From assembly GCA_965603125.1 (NCBI GenBank), contig CBFDBU010000010.1, positions 33,413 through 97,412 on the forward strand: DNA of 64,000 nt, written 5' to 3'. Position 1 is the stretch's first letter; each line of letters starts with the position of its first letter. The DNA is from JAJRTA01 sp965603125 (GTDB lineage: Bacteria; Zixibacteria; MSB-5A5; GN15; FEB-12). The notes under the pieces were generated by a model. The model worked only from the letters and a program-made list of their open reading frames with translations. It was not told where the DNA came from and searched no databases. Positions 43,952 to 53,261 of the stretch are shown here, one piece after another. The position numbers and the translations under genes are program-made.

Positions 43952-44809
43952 TCAAATCGAATGACTTCGGCTCAAACGTACCAGATGATGGAAATGCTCC
44001 GATAACCTGCCTGTTATCGGCCCGGGCCGGAAGGAATGGTTTCTGCGGCCGACGCGAATGCGGGAGACCCCAACGATGAGCTTCAACGAACTGGAAATGA
44101 ATACCTCATCCGCATCGAGCAGGCGGTCCAGGGAAGCGTTCCTCTCGGTGATCACATGACCGAGTTTCCGAGCTTCCCGCAGAACGATCTTCCGTGTTAT
44201 GCCCTCGAGACAGCCGGACCCGATGGGTGGCGTGAAGACACGGCCTTTTCTGACCCAGTAGAGATTGGCGGACGTAACTTCGGCGACCTGATGGTTCTGA
44301 TTCAGGAGCAGCGCGTCGTCGCAGCCCTTCTGCCGGGCCTGTTTCAGGGCGGCGGCGTGAATTGCATACGAGATCGTCTTTATCCTTCGGAAAATGGATT
44401 TCTGGTCTACTTTGAATTCCGATACATGCAGCCGGAACGGCTTCTCGGGCATCCGGTGTGGCGAAGCGCTCAATACGACCTGCGGCTTTCCCTGTCGTCC
44501 CACCCACCTGGCTGCCTCGCCGCTGGTAACGGTCAGACGAAGTTTGGTGATATGGTCGGGATGGGCGCGTACAGTCTTGACCATCCAGCGGGTCAGTTTC
44601 TCCGGGGACACCGGTATCTCGAGGCCGATGACACGGGCGCCCCGATAGAGTCGCCGCAGGTGTTCTCTGGCGAAGACAAGGCGGTCGTCAATGGCGAGCA
44701 ACGTTTCAAACAGTCCCTCGGCATACAGAAGGGAATTATCAAAGACCGATATCCGGGCGTCCTCGCGCTCAACCAGCCGGCCGTTAATCGAAGTGACTGT
44801 TGTTACCAA
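43952..44809 (-). CDS. pabC: Aminodeoxychorismate lyase (class IV PLP aminotransferase family)
   Basis: Fold-type IV PLP enzyme expected to release 4-aminobenzoate from aminodeoxychorismate. Core motifs: VFDNSLLYAEGLFETL, the PLP-binding lysine in RRIKTISYAIHAAALKQA, and CDDALLLNQNHQVAEVTSANLYW. The start is TTG 44809, with GGAGG eight bases upstream; this overlaps the end of pabB by 7 bp. The pairing with pabB favours folate synthesis over branched-chain amino acid transamination, which the sequence alone could not separate. Confidence 0.85.
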   Translation of the reverse strand: MVTTVTSINGRLVEREDARISVFDNSLLYAEGLFETLLAIDDRLVFAREHLRRLYRGARVIGLEIPVSPEKLTRWMVKTVRAHPDHITKLRLTVTSGEAARWVGRQGKPQVVLSASPHRMPEKPFRLHVSEFKVDQKSIFRRIKTISYAIHAAALKQARQKGCDDALLLNQNHQVAEVTSANLYWVRKGRVFTPPIGSGCLEGITRKIVLREARKLGHVITERNASLDRLLDADEVFISSSLKLIVGVSRIRVGRRNHSFRPGPITGRLSEHFHHLVRLSRSHSI

Positions 44810-46200
44810 CTGACGTCCTCCGGTTCCACCCCCAGGGATCGCAGCATGTTCGAGGCCTTAAGGTGCATCTCGTCGTACTCTGCTTCAGGTTCGCTGTCGG
44901 CCACGATACCGCCGCCGGCATATATATGGAACACGCCGTCTTTGTGAGTCATAGTCCGAATGGCAATACTGAAGTCAGCCCGGTCGCCATGCACATACCC
45001 GATTACCCCGGTGTAGACCGAGCGGGGCGCGGTTTCCACTTCACGCAGTATCTCCACCGCCTTTTTCTTGGGGGCGCCGGTTATCGAACCTCCGGGCAGC
45101 AGCGCCGCCAGTATGTCTTTCATGGTCGTCCCCGGCCGGAGCCTGGCGCTAATGTCGCTGACCAGGTGAATCACCGACGAATACGTCTCCAGCCGATACA
45201 GTTCGTCGACATGCACGGAACCGGTGCGGGCGATTCGGCCCAGATCATTGCGCTCCAGATCGACAATCATCAGGAGTTCCGCCCTGTCCTTGTCGGAATC
45301 GAGAAGCCGGCGCTGGTTGCGAAGGGTCTCGATCTCGCTCTTGCCGGTGGCGATGGTTCCCTTGATCGGCCCGGTCGTTATGCCGTCATTGCGTTTGAGA
45401 AACATCCGCTCCGGTGAGGAAGACAGTACCCGGCAGTCGCCGAAGTTCATCCAGGCGCTGTAAGGAGCGGGGTTCAGGCGCCTCAGTCGGTCGTATACAT
45501 CGAAGGGGTGTTGGCAGCTTCGGACGTCAAGCCTCGTCGTGAAATTGGCCTGGTAGATGTCGCCCTCGCGGATATGCCGCTTGATTGTCCTGACGCGCTC
45601 CAGATAGTCCTGCCGCGAGATGACCGGACGGACCACTCCCGGGTCCGCCGCGCTTGCAGTCGTATCGGGCCGGTCGGTGTCGGTCAGATCGGAGTAGTCA
45701 TCAACAGCGGGGTTCGTGGCGGACAGTTCCTGTGTGAGATGATCCAGTCTCAGGACCGAGTCGTAGAACAGGAACCTGACCGACGGGGTCGCACCCGATC
45801 GGTTGACGGACTCAAGACCAACAAAGGGCAATGCCGCCTCGTAGCTGATATAACCAATTGAGAAACGCCTCTCGTCTGCCCAGAGTCGCTCAAGAAGATC
45901 CCATGTGCTGCTTTGGTGAAAAACCTGAAGCTTCCCACCGGGCTTGCGCACGGCCAGGTTCTCTCCATCGACGCAAACATCCACGGCCGGGTTACGGGCA
46001 ATAAAGGAATACCGACCGCGATCGCCAAAGCCAAGCGATGAATCAAGCCAGACAGCGCCCGGCTGGTCTGCAAGGGGGGCAAAGAGCCTTCTCAGGTCGG
46101 TTGCTGCTTGGATCGCTGTGGCAGGGTTTTCCATTCCAGGCACCAAAGTATGTGCCGAGGGCCGTTTGTCAAGTCGGCGCGGCGACAGCGGAACACTCAT
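44803..46200 (-). CDS. pabB: Aminodeoxychorismate synthase component I
   Basis: Chorismate-using enzyme of p-aminobenzoate (folate) synthesis. The C-terminal chorismate-binding domain has REGDIYQANFTTRL, SSSPERM, GPIKGT, LLMIVDLERNDLGRI, and PGGSITGAPKKKAVEIL. The lysine in PIKGT is the residue that marks PabB rather than anthranilate synthase (which has PIAGT). 465 aa. No glutamine amidotransferase (PabA) gene is in the window. Start ATG 46200 is provisional; ATG 46134 would also fit. Confidence 0.92.
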   Translation of the reverse strand: MSVPLSPRRLDKRPSAHTLVPGMENPATAIQAATDLRRLFAPLADQPGAVWLDSSLGFGDRGRYSFIARNPAVDVCVDGENLAVRKPGGKLQVFHQSSTWDLLERLWADERRFSIGYISYEAALPFVGLESVNRSGATPSVRFLFYDSVLRLDHLTQELSATNPAVDDYSDLTDTDRPDTTASAADPGVVRPVISRQDYLERVRTIKRHIREGDIYQANFTTRLDVRSCQHPFDVYDRLRRLNPAPYSAWMNFGDCRVLSSSPERMFLKRNDGITTGPIKGTIATGKSEIETLRNQRRLLDSDKDRAELLMIVDLERNDLGRIARTGSVHVDELYRLETYSSVIHLVSDISARLRPGTTMKDILAALLPGGSITGAPKKKAVEILREVETAPRSVYTGVIGYVHGDRADFSIAIRTMTHKDGVFHIYAGGGIVADSEPEAEYDEMHLKASNMLRSLGVEPEDVSW

Positions 46201-46497
46201 CGTTCCGGCAGTGGCTTAGTGCTCGCCTCTGTCCTCTTTCAGCCGGAAATCGCCCCGTCCCTGATTCTGCCGGCCTACATCTCCGGCTACGTCGGAATAA
46301 TGCTTTCACCGACGTATCTTTGCCTTATATTGACCAATGACTATTTCAAGGCCCCTGTTCGTCGACAGTGGGCAGTAGTGGCGTTGCCGGTCAAGTTGAG
46401 CAGAGATAGAACAGGAGACCCGCCAGACGACCTCGGAATTGACAGCTAACTTGTTGGGACGCAACGAAGTGACTATTCCGGCCCGACGAAAAAACAC

Positions 46498-46531
46498 GGA
46501 ACTTTGACACCACTGGCGGGTAGTATCTAAT
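46498..46531 (+). promoter_or_regulatory. Overlapping sigma-70 and ECF-like promoter of the sigma-factor operon
   Basis: TTGACA (46504-46509), 16-bp spacer, TCTAAT (46526-46531) is a good housekeeping promoter. GGAACTT (46498-46504), the -35 box of RpoE-type ECF sigma factors, overlaps its 5' end. This could allow basal expression plus autoregulation, although the distance to a matching ECF -10 (TCTAA, 21 bp) is longer than the usual 16-17. The rest of the 46201-46497 gap shows no gene. Confidence 0.5.
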
Positions 46532-46556
46532 AGGACGAGCAAACGCAAGGTTACTG

Positions 46557-47159
46557 ATGGTAAAGCAAACCGAGAAGGACATTGACTACTCCCTGATTCG
46601 AGCTATCCAGAACGGTGACATGGTGGCTTTCAGTCAGCTTGTGGATCGTTACAAGGGGCGACTAATGAATGTAATCGGGCGCATGCTCTCTTCAGGTGAG
46701 GAGGCGGAGGATATCGTTCAGGAGACGTTTGTCAGGGTTTATCAGCACCGGCAGTCGTTCAATTTCCAACACTGTTTCTCCACGTGGATCTATACGATAG
46801 CCCTGAACTTAGCTCGCAACGAACTGCGCAAGAGAAAGAAATTCAAGTTCTATGACATTACGGACATACAGGGCAGTGAGATGGAACTGGCGGTGGAGAT
46901 GAAGCTGCCCAGCCATCTTCCGCAGGCGCTCAATTCGGCGATCGGCAGTCTTCCCGAAAAGTACCGAACGGCGTTCATGCTGAGGGATGTGCAGGAGATG
47001 TCGTACGAGGAAGTAGCCAAGGTCCTGGCGGTCCCTCTGGGCACGGTCAAATCACGTGTGAACCGGGCCCGGATGATGCTTCGTGACAAACTGCAACCGA
47101 GGATGGAGGAATACAATGCGTTGTCGAAAGGCACGCTCCTACCTGTCGGCTTACTGTAA
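46557..47159 (+). CDS. ECF-family RNA polymerase sigma factor (RpoE-like)
   Basis: 200 aa with only regions 2 and 4, as in ECF sigma factors. Region 2: NGDMVAFSQLVDRYKGRLMNVIGRMLSSGEEAEDIVQETFVRVY-type text (DxxQE-like AEDIVQETF), then FSTWIYTIALNLARNELRKRKK. Region 4: LPEKYRTAFMLRDVQEMSYEEVAKVLAVPLGTVKSRVNRA, here quoted in parts. Its ATG 46557 has an AAGG site. The 3' end overlaps the anti-sigma gene by 44 bp, which ties their synthesis together. It directs RNA polymerase to an unknown regulon, probably including its own operon. Confidence 0.95.
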   Translation: MVKQTEKDIDYSLIRAIQNGDMVAFSQLVDRYKGRLMNVIGRMLSSGEEAEDIVQETFVRVYQHRQSFNFQHCFSTWIYTIALNLARNELRKRKKFKFYDITDIQGSEMELAVEMKLPSHLPQALNSAIGSLPEKYRTAFMLRDVQEMSYEEVAKVLAVPLGTVKSRVNRARMMLRDKLQPRMEEYNALSKGTLLPVGLL

Positions 47160-47814
47160 CGGCGAAATCGACGGCCGCAGGAAGCAGGCGGTCAGAGAGC
47201 ATCTTCTCACGTGCGCGAATTGTCGTCGAGAGGAAGCCATCTATCGAGATATGGCGGGCGCTGCCCGGGAACTCCCCGGGATCAGGCTCTCCGATGATTT
47301 CAATGCCGCTCTTCTTAACCGCATCGCTAAGGAACGTTTTGCCGAGACGCGCACCAGGGCCTACCTGCCCCGTTCGGCGCCGTCCTTCTTCTGGCGGCGG
47401 CTGGCGCCAGCTCTGGCTATGGCGTGCGTAGCGCTTTTTGCGATTGTGGCCACCCTGCCCACGTCGCAGGAAGATGTCAGACCGGCGGTGATCGCCTCTG
47501 AGGGCAGAACGCTCGATGATTCGTACCTTACCGCCCAGCCGGTGACCAATCCCAACCTGACGGTTAATCTCAGGGAGGACTGGTCTTTGAGCCACCAGTT
47601 GGCCCGGGCTGAGAGGATAGACCGCATTTCGCGTACGCTGGCTCCGGTTGGCGGCTTTGGTTCCTGGGATGAGAGCCATGAACTGGCCAGGCTTACTTCC
47701 GGCGTCGCCAGACCGATGCCATATGTGGCAGACTACTACCGAATGCGGCCGGTTGTGAAAATCTACTCTTCACCACGTTCAACCTCTGAGAAGGAGGGTT
47801 TGCACGCGTACTAA
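47116..47814 (+). CDS. Membrane anti-sigma factor with zinc-binding (ZAS) domain
   Basis: Starts at ATG 47116 (GGAGGAAT upstream), inside the sigma-factor gene. The N-terminal domain has the ZAS zinc motif in REHLLTCANCRRE (His-x3-Cys-x2-Cys). One transmembrane helix is at about 106-124 (LAPALAMACVALFAIVATL). A periplasmic tail of about 105 residues lacks recognisable domains. By family it binds the sigma factor in the cytoplasm and releases it on an envelope signal, usually through regulated proteolysis. The partner that would cleave it is not evident; the neighbouring HtrA-like protein lacks catalytic residues. Confidence 0.9.
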   Translation: MRCRKARSYLSAYCNGEIDGRRKQAVREHLLTCANCRREEAIYRDMAGAARELPGIRLSDDFNAALLNRIAKERFAETRTRAYLPRSAPSFFWRRLAPALAMACVALFAIVATLPTSQEDVRPAVIASEGRTLDDSYLTAQPVTNPNLTVNLREDWSLSHQLARAERIDRISRTLAPVGGFGSWDESHELARLTSGVARPMPYVADYYRMRPVVKIYSSPRSTSEKEGLHAY

Positions 47815-47815
47815 T

Positions 47816-49003
47816 ATGCTAAAGACTCGTTTACCGACCGCCACCGTGATCATCCTGTCATGTTTCCTGGCGGTCTTTTTTGCTGACAGGACTTCCGCCG
47901 GGGACAGCAGCTTGTATTCGCTTGAGAACGGGTTAAGCAGGCTGGTTTGCTCGGTGTCGCGTTCGGTGGTAACGGTCGAGGCCTCCCGGCGCGTTCGGGC
48001 CAGTCTGTTTGAAGGTGCTGCTGATGAAGCCGTGCAGCGGTTGATATCTTCGGGCGTAGTCTTCGACAGCGCGGGGCACATACTGGTGACGGCGACGTCA
48101 GTGGCCGGGCGGGATCGCATAATGGTCAGTTTTGAAGGCCGGGTTGCGGCGGGTCGGCTGATGGGCATCGACTACCATACCGGACTGGCCGTGCTGGGTG
48201 TCGAGGGCCGTATCGGTTTCCCGGCGAGACTCTCTCCGCACTATGCTTGCGCCGGGCAGATGGTGCTCGCCGTCGGCAACGCCTATGGATTGCGAGCCTG
48301 TCCATCCATGGGGTTTTGCGCCGGCACCCGACCGGACGGAGCCATGCAGTTTTCGGCGCCCATAACGTCCGGGACTATCGGCGGTGGTCTGTTTGACCTG
48401 TCGGGCTCGCTGGTGGGCGTAATCACGGGCGGCATCGGCGAAGGCCAACCAGCTGAGGTCGGCCTGGCCGTGCCAGCTTACAAGATTCGCCCCGTTGTCG
48501 AACACGTCCTTGCCGAGGGCGACCGCATGGCCGGGTACATCGGCGTGGCGACGGTGGACATTGAGATATCACCCGGTATCGAAATCGGATCTCCCAACCG
48601 GTTTGCCGCAGCCGGCGCGGGGCATTACGCGGTTATCGACAGGGGTACCCTCATCACGGACATTGTCCCCGCTTCACCGGCGGCGAGAGCGGGACTCCGC
48701 AAGGGTGATCTCATATTCAGAGTTGACGACAGCGCCGTTACATGCGTCAGCGAACTGATGAATGAGGTTCGTGGCCGAAGGCCGGGCGCGGTCATGGAGA
48801 TCGGTTTTGTTCGCCGAAACAGTTCCTACTTCACACGGCTGAAGGTGGGTCAGCGAGAACTGACCTCGGGCGGCTGGCTATCAGGTGGAACCACCGCGGA
48901 CCGCAGCCAGGCAACCACCGCTGATTCCCTCTATCGTGAGATCGATCGCCTCAAGCAGACCCTGCGACACCTGGAGAGCAGGCTGCGAACACTCCACCGC
49001 TAA
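47816..49003 (+). CDS. HtrA/DegP-like protein with all three catalytic residues lost (pseudoprotease)
   Basis: 395 aa: signal peptide (IILSCFLAVFFADRTSAG), chymotrypsin-like domain (about 38-235), PDZ domain (about 275-350) and a C-terminal coiled coil (YREIDRLKQTLRHLESRL). The fold is recognisable: SSGVVFDSAGHIL, DYHTGLAVL, VLAVGNAYGL, GGGLFDLSGSLVGVITG. The triad is not: the His position (NNHVV in DegP) is Ser95 in TATSV, the Asp (SDIAL) is Gly123 in TGLAV, and the Ser (GNSGG) is Ile188 in GTIGG. It therefore cannot work as a serine protease by the usual mechanism. One base separates it from the anti-sigma gene. A peptide-sensing role through PDZ, modulating the anti-sigma factor as RseB does, is a plausible inference. 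Confidence 0.88.
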   Translation: MLKTRLPTATVIILSCFLAVFFADRTSAGDSSLYSLENGLSRLVCSVSRSVVTVEASRRVRASLFEGAADEAVQRLISSGVVFDSAGHILVTATSVAGRDRIMVSFEGRVAAGRLMGIDYHTGLAVLGVEGRIGFPARLSPHYACAGQMVLAVGNAYGLRACPSMGFCAGTRPDGAMQFSAPITSGTIGGGLFDLSGSLVGVITGGIGEGQPAEVGLAVPAYKIRPVVEHVLAEGDRMAGYIGVATVDIEISPGIEIGSPNRFAAAGAGHYAVIDRGTLITDIVPASPAARAGLRKGDLIFRVDDSAVTCVSELMNEVRGRRPGAVMEIGFVRRNSSYFTRLKVGQRELTSGGWLSGGTTADRSQATTADSLYREIDRLKQTLRHLESRLRTLHR

Positions 49004-49011
49004 GTTAATTA

Positions 49012-49719
49012 TTGCCACTACCTCGGCTTTTCGCTTTACTGGCAACGATGGGTTACAATGCCGATGCGGACGGGTTTCTGGACATCCTGACGGCTTTTCG
49101 GCCGAAGCAGGACAAGGTCACGCGGTTGCTGGCCCTCTTTTCTGCGGCCATCGCCGTCGGTCGGACGGATGTATTAGTCGAGGCGGTTACCTTGAGCCGC
49201 CGGTATTCCGTGCGACGCGATCAACTGTACGAAGTACTCCTGCAGAGCTATCTATTTCTCGGGTATCCGCGGATGTTGATCGCCGCCGAGGTTCTCGGGC
49301 AGGCATTCCCGGACTACCAGGGAAACTCGACGCTACAACCGTACGGCGGCGACGAATCCGCCACTTGGTTTGATAACGGCCTAGGGTTGTGTCGGAGGGT
49401 TTACGGGGACAGCTACGAGCCGCTCAAGGCCAGAGTCGAGTCGGTCGCGCCGGAGGTCTTCCGGTGGATGATAGTCGAAGGATACGGCAAGGTTCTCTCT
49501 CGTCCGGGACTGGCCATTGTCGACAGGGAACTGAGCATTGTGGCCAGCCTGATGATCGAAAACCTGCCCAAGCAGTTGTTCTCGCACATGAAAGGCGCGC
49601 TCAACGTGGGAGCCTCCAGGCAACTCCTGCAGACGGTCGTCGGCGACCTCGGTCCCGCCGCCGGTGATGGTCACCGCAGCGCCCTGGCGATAATGGACAA
49701 GCTGAGGCGGAACGGATGA
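49012..49719 (+). CDS. Carboxymuconolactone decarboxylase-like (AhpD-fold) protein
   Basis: About 235 aa, all-helical. The C-terminal half has the CMD pattern: RELSIVASLMIENLPKQLFSHMKGALNVGAS, shown here in two parts, with the conserved His-x3-Ala-Leu-Asn-x-Gly. The first half contains a second, weaker copy (LYEVLLQSYLFLGYPRML). There is no CxxC, so peroxide-reducing AhpD chemistry is unlikely. The start is uncertain: TTG 49012 or ATG 49048, neither with a strong ribosome-binding site. It lies 8 bp after the HtrA-like gene and overlaps tamB by 4 bp, so it belongs to the same operon; its function there is unknown. Confidence 0.75.
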   Translation: MPLPRLFALLATMGYNADADGFLDILTAFRPKQDKVTRLLALFSAAIAVGRTDVLVEAVTLSRRYSVRRDQLYEVLLQSYLFLGYPRMLIAAEVLGQAFPDYQGNSTLQPYGGDESATWFDNGLGLCRRVYGDSYEPLKARVESVAPEVFRWMIVEGYGKVLSRPGLAIVDRELSIVASLMIENLPKQLFSHMKGALNVGASRQLLQTVVGDLGPAAGDGHRSALAIMDKLRRNG

Positions 49720-52700
49720 CGACCCGCCGGCGAATCCTGCTGGCAGGGCTGGGTGGCATCGTGCTGATCCTGGCCGGCTTGTTCCTCTACGTTTTCGAGT
49801 TCGGAGGACTGGAAGCGATTGTCAACAATCGCGTCGCTTCTCTTCTTGGTCCGCATAATCTGCATGTTGACATTGGGCGGGTGTCGGGAAACCTCTTCTC
49901 CGAGCTTGTCCTTGACGATGTGACAGTGACGTATATTGACTCCTGCCACCGTTTCCGACTGGCAAGTTTTCCAAAGATCTCCGCAGGGTACAGTATCTCC
50001 CGCGTCTGGCGTGAGGATTACGCCCTGGAATACCTGTACCTTGACTCGGCTGAGATTTCCCTTGTACGCGACAGCGCCGAGGGCTGGCTATTCCCCGGTC
50101 TCAGTCGTGAGGCAAAGCCTGCCGGGGAGACGGCTATGCCGCAATTCTCCGTTGCCTCCCTTGGTCTGAATCATATCAACGTAATACTCCTGTACAACGG
50201 CGACACCGTCGCGTTTGAGAATATCGTGGTGTCGCTGGCGCTCCAGGGGGCCGAGGAAACGTATGCTGTCGATGTCGAGAGGTTTGAGTTTACCACGGCA
50301 GACAATCGCTTCCAGCTTAATGCCGCCGCCGGCAAACTGACCTACTCGAAGGGAAGTCTGCTCTTTAAGGATTTAGCTATTATTAGTGAGGATACGCGCA
50401 TCAGGTTGGACGGCAACGTGAGGATCGGTAACGAGCCGTCCGGCTGCGTGAGTTTCGCGGCCGACAATGTCGATCTGGCCGAGATCACCGCCCACATCGG
50501 CCCGCGCTTACGAGGCGTGCTTGACCTCAACGGCGTTGTCACCTTTGAGAAGGGGCATCTGCAGGGGGAGGTGGATATCGGCGGCGACTTCATGTTTGCA
50601 TCTTTTGAGAACCTGCACACCGGTTTTCATCTGGCTAACCGCCGCCTGGTGCTGGACACGCTGTACGGGATGATCTTCGGTTCCTGCGCCATTGACGGCA
50701 ACGGCGAGATCGACTTCTCGCTCCGTCCTGAGCAATACCGCCTCGACGCCGATATCAGGAACTTCGACCTGCGAAGACTGGTCACCTCCAGCTTCCACTC
50801 GGATCTCAACGGGCGCATCAGTCTGATTGGAGAGTCGTTCAAGAAACGAACGATGGTGCTGAACATCAATACCGCACTCCACGAATCCGTATTCCACGAC
50901 TATCACTTCCATGGTGCCCTCGGTGACCTGATGATAACGAGCGACTCGCTGGTCTTTGTCGATTCGTTTCGGTTCGACTATTTTGAGAACGTGTTCTACG
51001 TCAGTGGGCCGATTGACTACGACGGAGAACTCGATCTGCGCGTGCGGGCTGACCTGGTCAATCTTGACCGTTACCGGGGAAAGCTGTTTCTGGAGAAGCC
51101 CGGCGGTCGCGGGCAGGCTGTCGCGAGCATATCGGGTAAGACGCGCGACCCCGACCTGGATGGCCGCTTCGTGTCGGACTCTCTGTGGCTCTACGGGCTT
51201 TTCAGCAGGGAGTTCGTAATCGACGTGGGCATCAGCCGTTTTCTGACCGGTAAGCGGGGCACGGTGGAACTCAGGTGCCTGGATGGACACGCGTGGAGCC
51301 TGCCTTATGATACTCTCCATAGCCTGTTGACGGTTGACTCCAATCTGGTCCGCATAGACTCCGTCTACTTGTACAACCGGCGTGCCGACGTTGCGGCTCG
51401 CGGTGTGCTGGACCATCAGGCGGTACCGATGCAACTGGAGATTGACTCGCTGTCCCTGTGGATCCTTGAAAACGACTTCTACAACGTTGGGGAGCTGGAT
51501 GTTGAAATCGACTCGGCCGGTTTCGATCTGAGGGGAATCACGATCGGTAACAACGGTTCCTCGATCTCTGTCGCCGGTCGGGCCGACTACGATGAAGCGC
51601 TGGATCTGAGTCTGGCCCTTGAGCAGATTCCCGTCGCGCCCTGGTTGAGTTTGCATGATACTCTGCTGGCGATTGACGGCCGGGTCTCGTGCCGGGCCTT
51701 CGTCGGTGGATACCTGGACGAACCTCGGTTCGAGGTGTCCGGAAGGGTCGACTCCTTCACCTACCGCGATCTTATGCTGGGGGATGTGACCTATGCGGGG
51801 CAGTATCGGGAGAAGCTTCTTACGGTCGACAGCCTGGTGGTGGCATCTGATGCCGGCTCGTACCATGCCGCGGGCTTCCTGCATACGGATCTGGCGTTCA
51901 CCGCCGATCCGACCGACCGTTTTCCGGATCTGCCGATGGACATTCGCATTACCGCCGGTGATCGGCGTTTTGACCTGGTCAATCTCATTCTGCCCTCGGT
52001 GGAACAACTGGACGGCGAGTTCTCAGCCGACTTCCGTCTCTCCGGCACTCCCAGCGCGCCTATCCTGGAAGGGAGCGCCTTTATCAGGGACGGTCGTCTC
52101 AAGTATTTCGATCTGGAAGATCCCATCTACACCGATTCCGCCGGTGTCACCATGCGCAACAACCTTGTAGTGATAGACCACGTTCAGGTGTACACGCTGG
52201 ATGAGGGAAAGAAGGACAGGAAATGCTATGCCTTTCTGCAGGGTGAGTTGACATTCAAGTCGCTGGAGAATCTCCATTACAACCTGGACGTGAGCATTCC
52301 CGAGGGGTTCCCCTTCTCATACGAGCTTGAGGACATCCGCGGGAAGATCGCGGGAAATCTGCACGTCGAGGGTGACCGTCCTCCCCTGGTAACAGGTGAT
52401 CTGGACCTCATCTCCATGAGGTACCTGGTCAACTTCGCCGAGCCCGACGAGGGATCGCCTATCATGTCGGCGCTTACGGCGGAACACTCATGGGACTTGA
52501 ATCTGGATATGGACATCCTATCCAATTACTGGATCAAGAACGACGCCATCGATGCCGAATTCGCCGGGCACATCAACCTGGTGCGCGATGCCGGAGAGTA
52601 CCGCTTTGTCGGTGAGATGGAGGTGCTGCGAGGGCGGGGTTTCCTGTTTGACAAGACATTTCACATAGAGCCAGGCAGCCGGGTGATATTCGAAGGCGAT

Positions 52701-53261
52701 GAGAGTCTTAACGCCCGGCTCGACCTCACAGGCACGACGCGCATTGCCGTTGTCAACCAGTCGCCGTTGGAGGATGAGGGGAGTGCGCAGGGGCAGATCG
52801 AGGTCGGTATTCACGTGACCGGCACGCTGGAAACGCCGGAGATCGGCCCGGTGGAGGATTCCGATCTGGGACTGGAGAAGGACGACATCCTGCCGCTGAT
52901 TGTGGCCAACTATTACAGTTCGGATGACAGGTCATCTGCCGGCGGGTTTGAGGAGCGCATCACCGGCGTGATAGGCTCCCAGATCACCCAGATAGGCTCC
53001 AAGCGGCTCAGTCGCCTGGGAGTGGAGACGTTTGAGATCGATCCCTATTACCAGGGTGAGTTTGACCCGCTCAAGGCCCGGGTGACGGTGGGGTTCTACA
53101 CGGCTTCAAACCTGTACGTCTACGGTCGCTCGGCCCTCTCGCTGCAGAGCGGGCAGGAAGTCGGCTTTGAATACCGCTTCAACAAGAGTTTTCTACTGGA
53201 CGGGCGGGCCGATGAAGACGGCCTCTACCGCCTGAGCCTGAAACTGCAATGGGATTTCTAA
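49716..53261 (+). CDS. tamB: Translocation and assembly module subunit TamB
   Basis: 1181 aa. An N-terminal inner-membrane anchor (ILLAGLGGIVLILAGLFLYVF) is followed by a long series of beta-strand repeats of the AsmA/TamB type and the C-terminal DUF490 domain (FLFDKTFHIEPGSRVIFEGDES, split; LDLTGTT; ITGVIGSQITQIGSKRLSRLGVETFEIDP in parts). TamB spans the periplasm as a hydrophobic groove, moving lipids or barrel proteins to the outer membrane with TamA, the next gene. The start overlaps the CMD-like gene (ATGA) and the end overlaps tamA by one base. Confidence 0.92.
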   Translation: MTTRRRILLAGLGGIVLILAGLFLYVFEFGGLEAIVNNRVASLLGPHNLHVDIGRVSGNLFSELVLDDVTVTYIDSCHRFRLASFPKISAGYSISRVWREDYALEYLYLDSAEISLVRDSAEGWLFPGLSREAKPAGETAMPQFSVASLGLNHINVILLYNGDTVAFENIVVSLALQGAEETYAVDVERFEFTTADNRFQLNAAAGKLTYSKGSLLFKDLAIISEDTRIRLDGNVRIGNEPSGCVSFAADNVDLAEITAHIGPRLRGVLDLNGVVTFEKGHLQGEVDIGGDFMFASFENLHTGFHLANRRLVLDTLYGMIFGSCAIDGNGEIDFSLRPEQYRLDADIRNFDLRRLVTSSFHSDLNGRISLIGESFKKRTMVLNINTALHESVFHDYHFHGALGDLMITSDSLVFVDSFRFDYFENVFYVSGPIDYDGELDLRVRADLVNLDRYRGKLFLEKPGGRGQAVASISGKTRDPDLDGRFVSDSLWLYGLFSREFVIDVGISRFLTGKRGTVELRCLDGHAWSLPYDTLHSLLTVDSNLVRIDSVYLYNRRADVAARGVLDHQAVPMQLEIDSLSLWILENDFYNVGELDVEIDSAGFDLRGITIGNNGSSISVAGRADYDEALDLSLALEQIPVAPWLSLHDTLLAIDGRVSCRAFVGGYLDEPRFEVSGRVDSFTYRDLMLGDVTYAGQYREKLLTVDSLVVASDAGSYHAAGFLHTDLAFTADPTDRFPDLPMDIRITAGDRRFDLVNLILPSVEQLDGEFSADFRLSGTPSAPILEGSAFIRDGRLKYFDLEDPIYTDSAGVTMRNNLVVIDHVQVYTLDEGKKDRKCYAFLQGELTFKSLENLHYNLDVSIPEGFPFSYELEDIRGKIAGNLHVEGDRPPLVTGDLDLISMRYLVNFAEPDEGSPIMSALTAEHSWDLNLDMDILSNYWIKNDAIDAEFAGHINLVRDAGEYRFVGEMEVLRGRGFLFDKTFHIEPGSRVIFEGDESLNARLDLTGTTRIAVVNQSPLEDEGSAQGQIEVGIHVTGTLETPEIGPVEDSDLGLEKDDILPLIVANYYSSDDRSSAGGFEERITGVIGSQITQIGSKRLSRLGVETFEIDPYYQGEFDPLKARVTVGFYTASNLYVYGRSALSLQSGQEVGFEYRFNKSFLLDGRADEDGLYRLSLKLQWDF

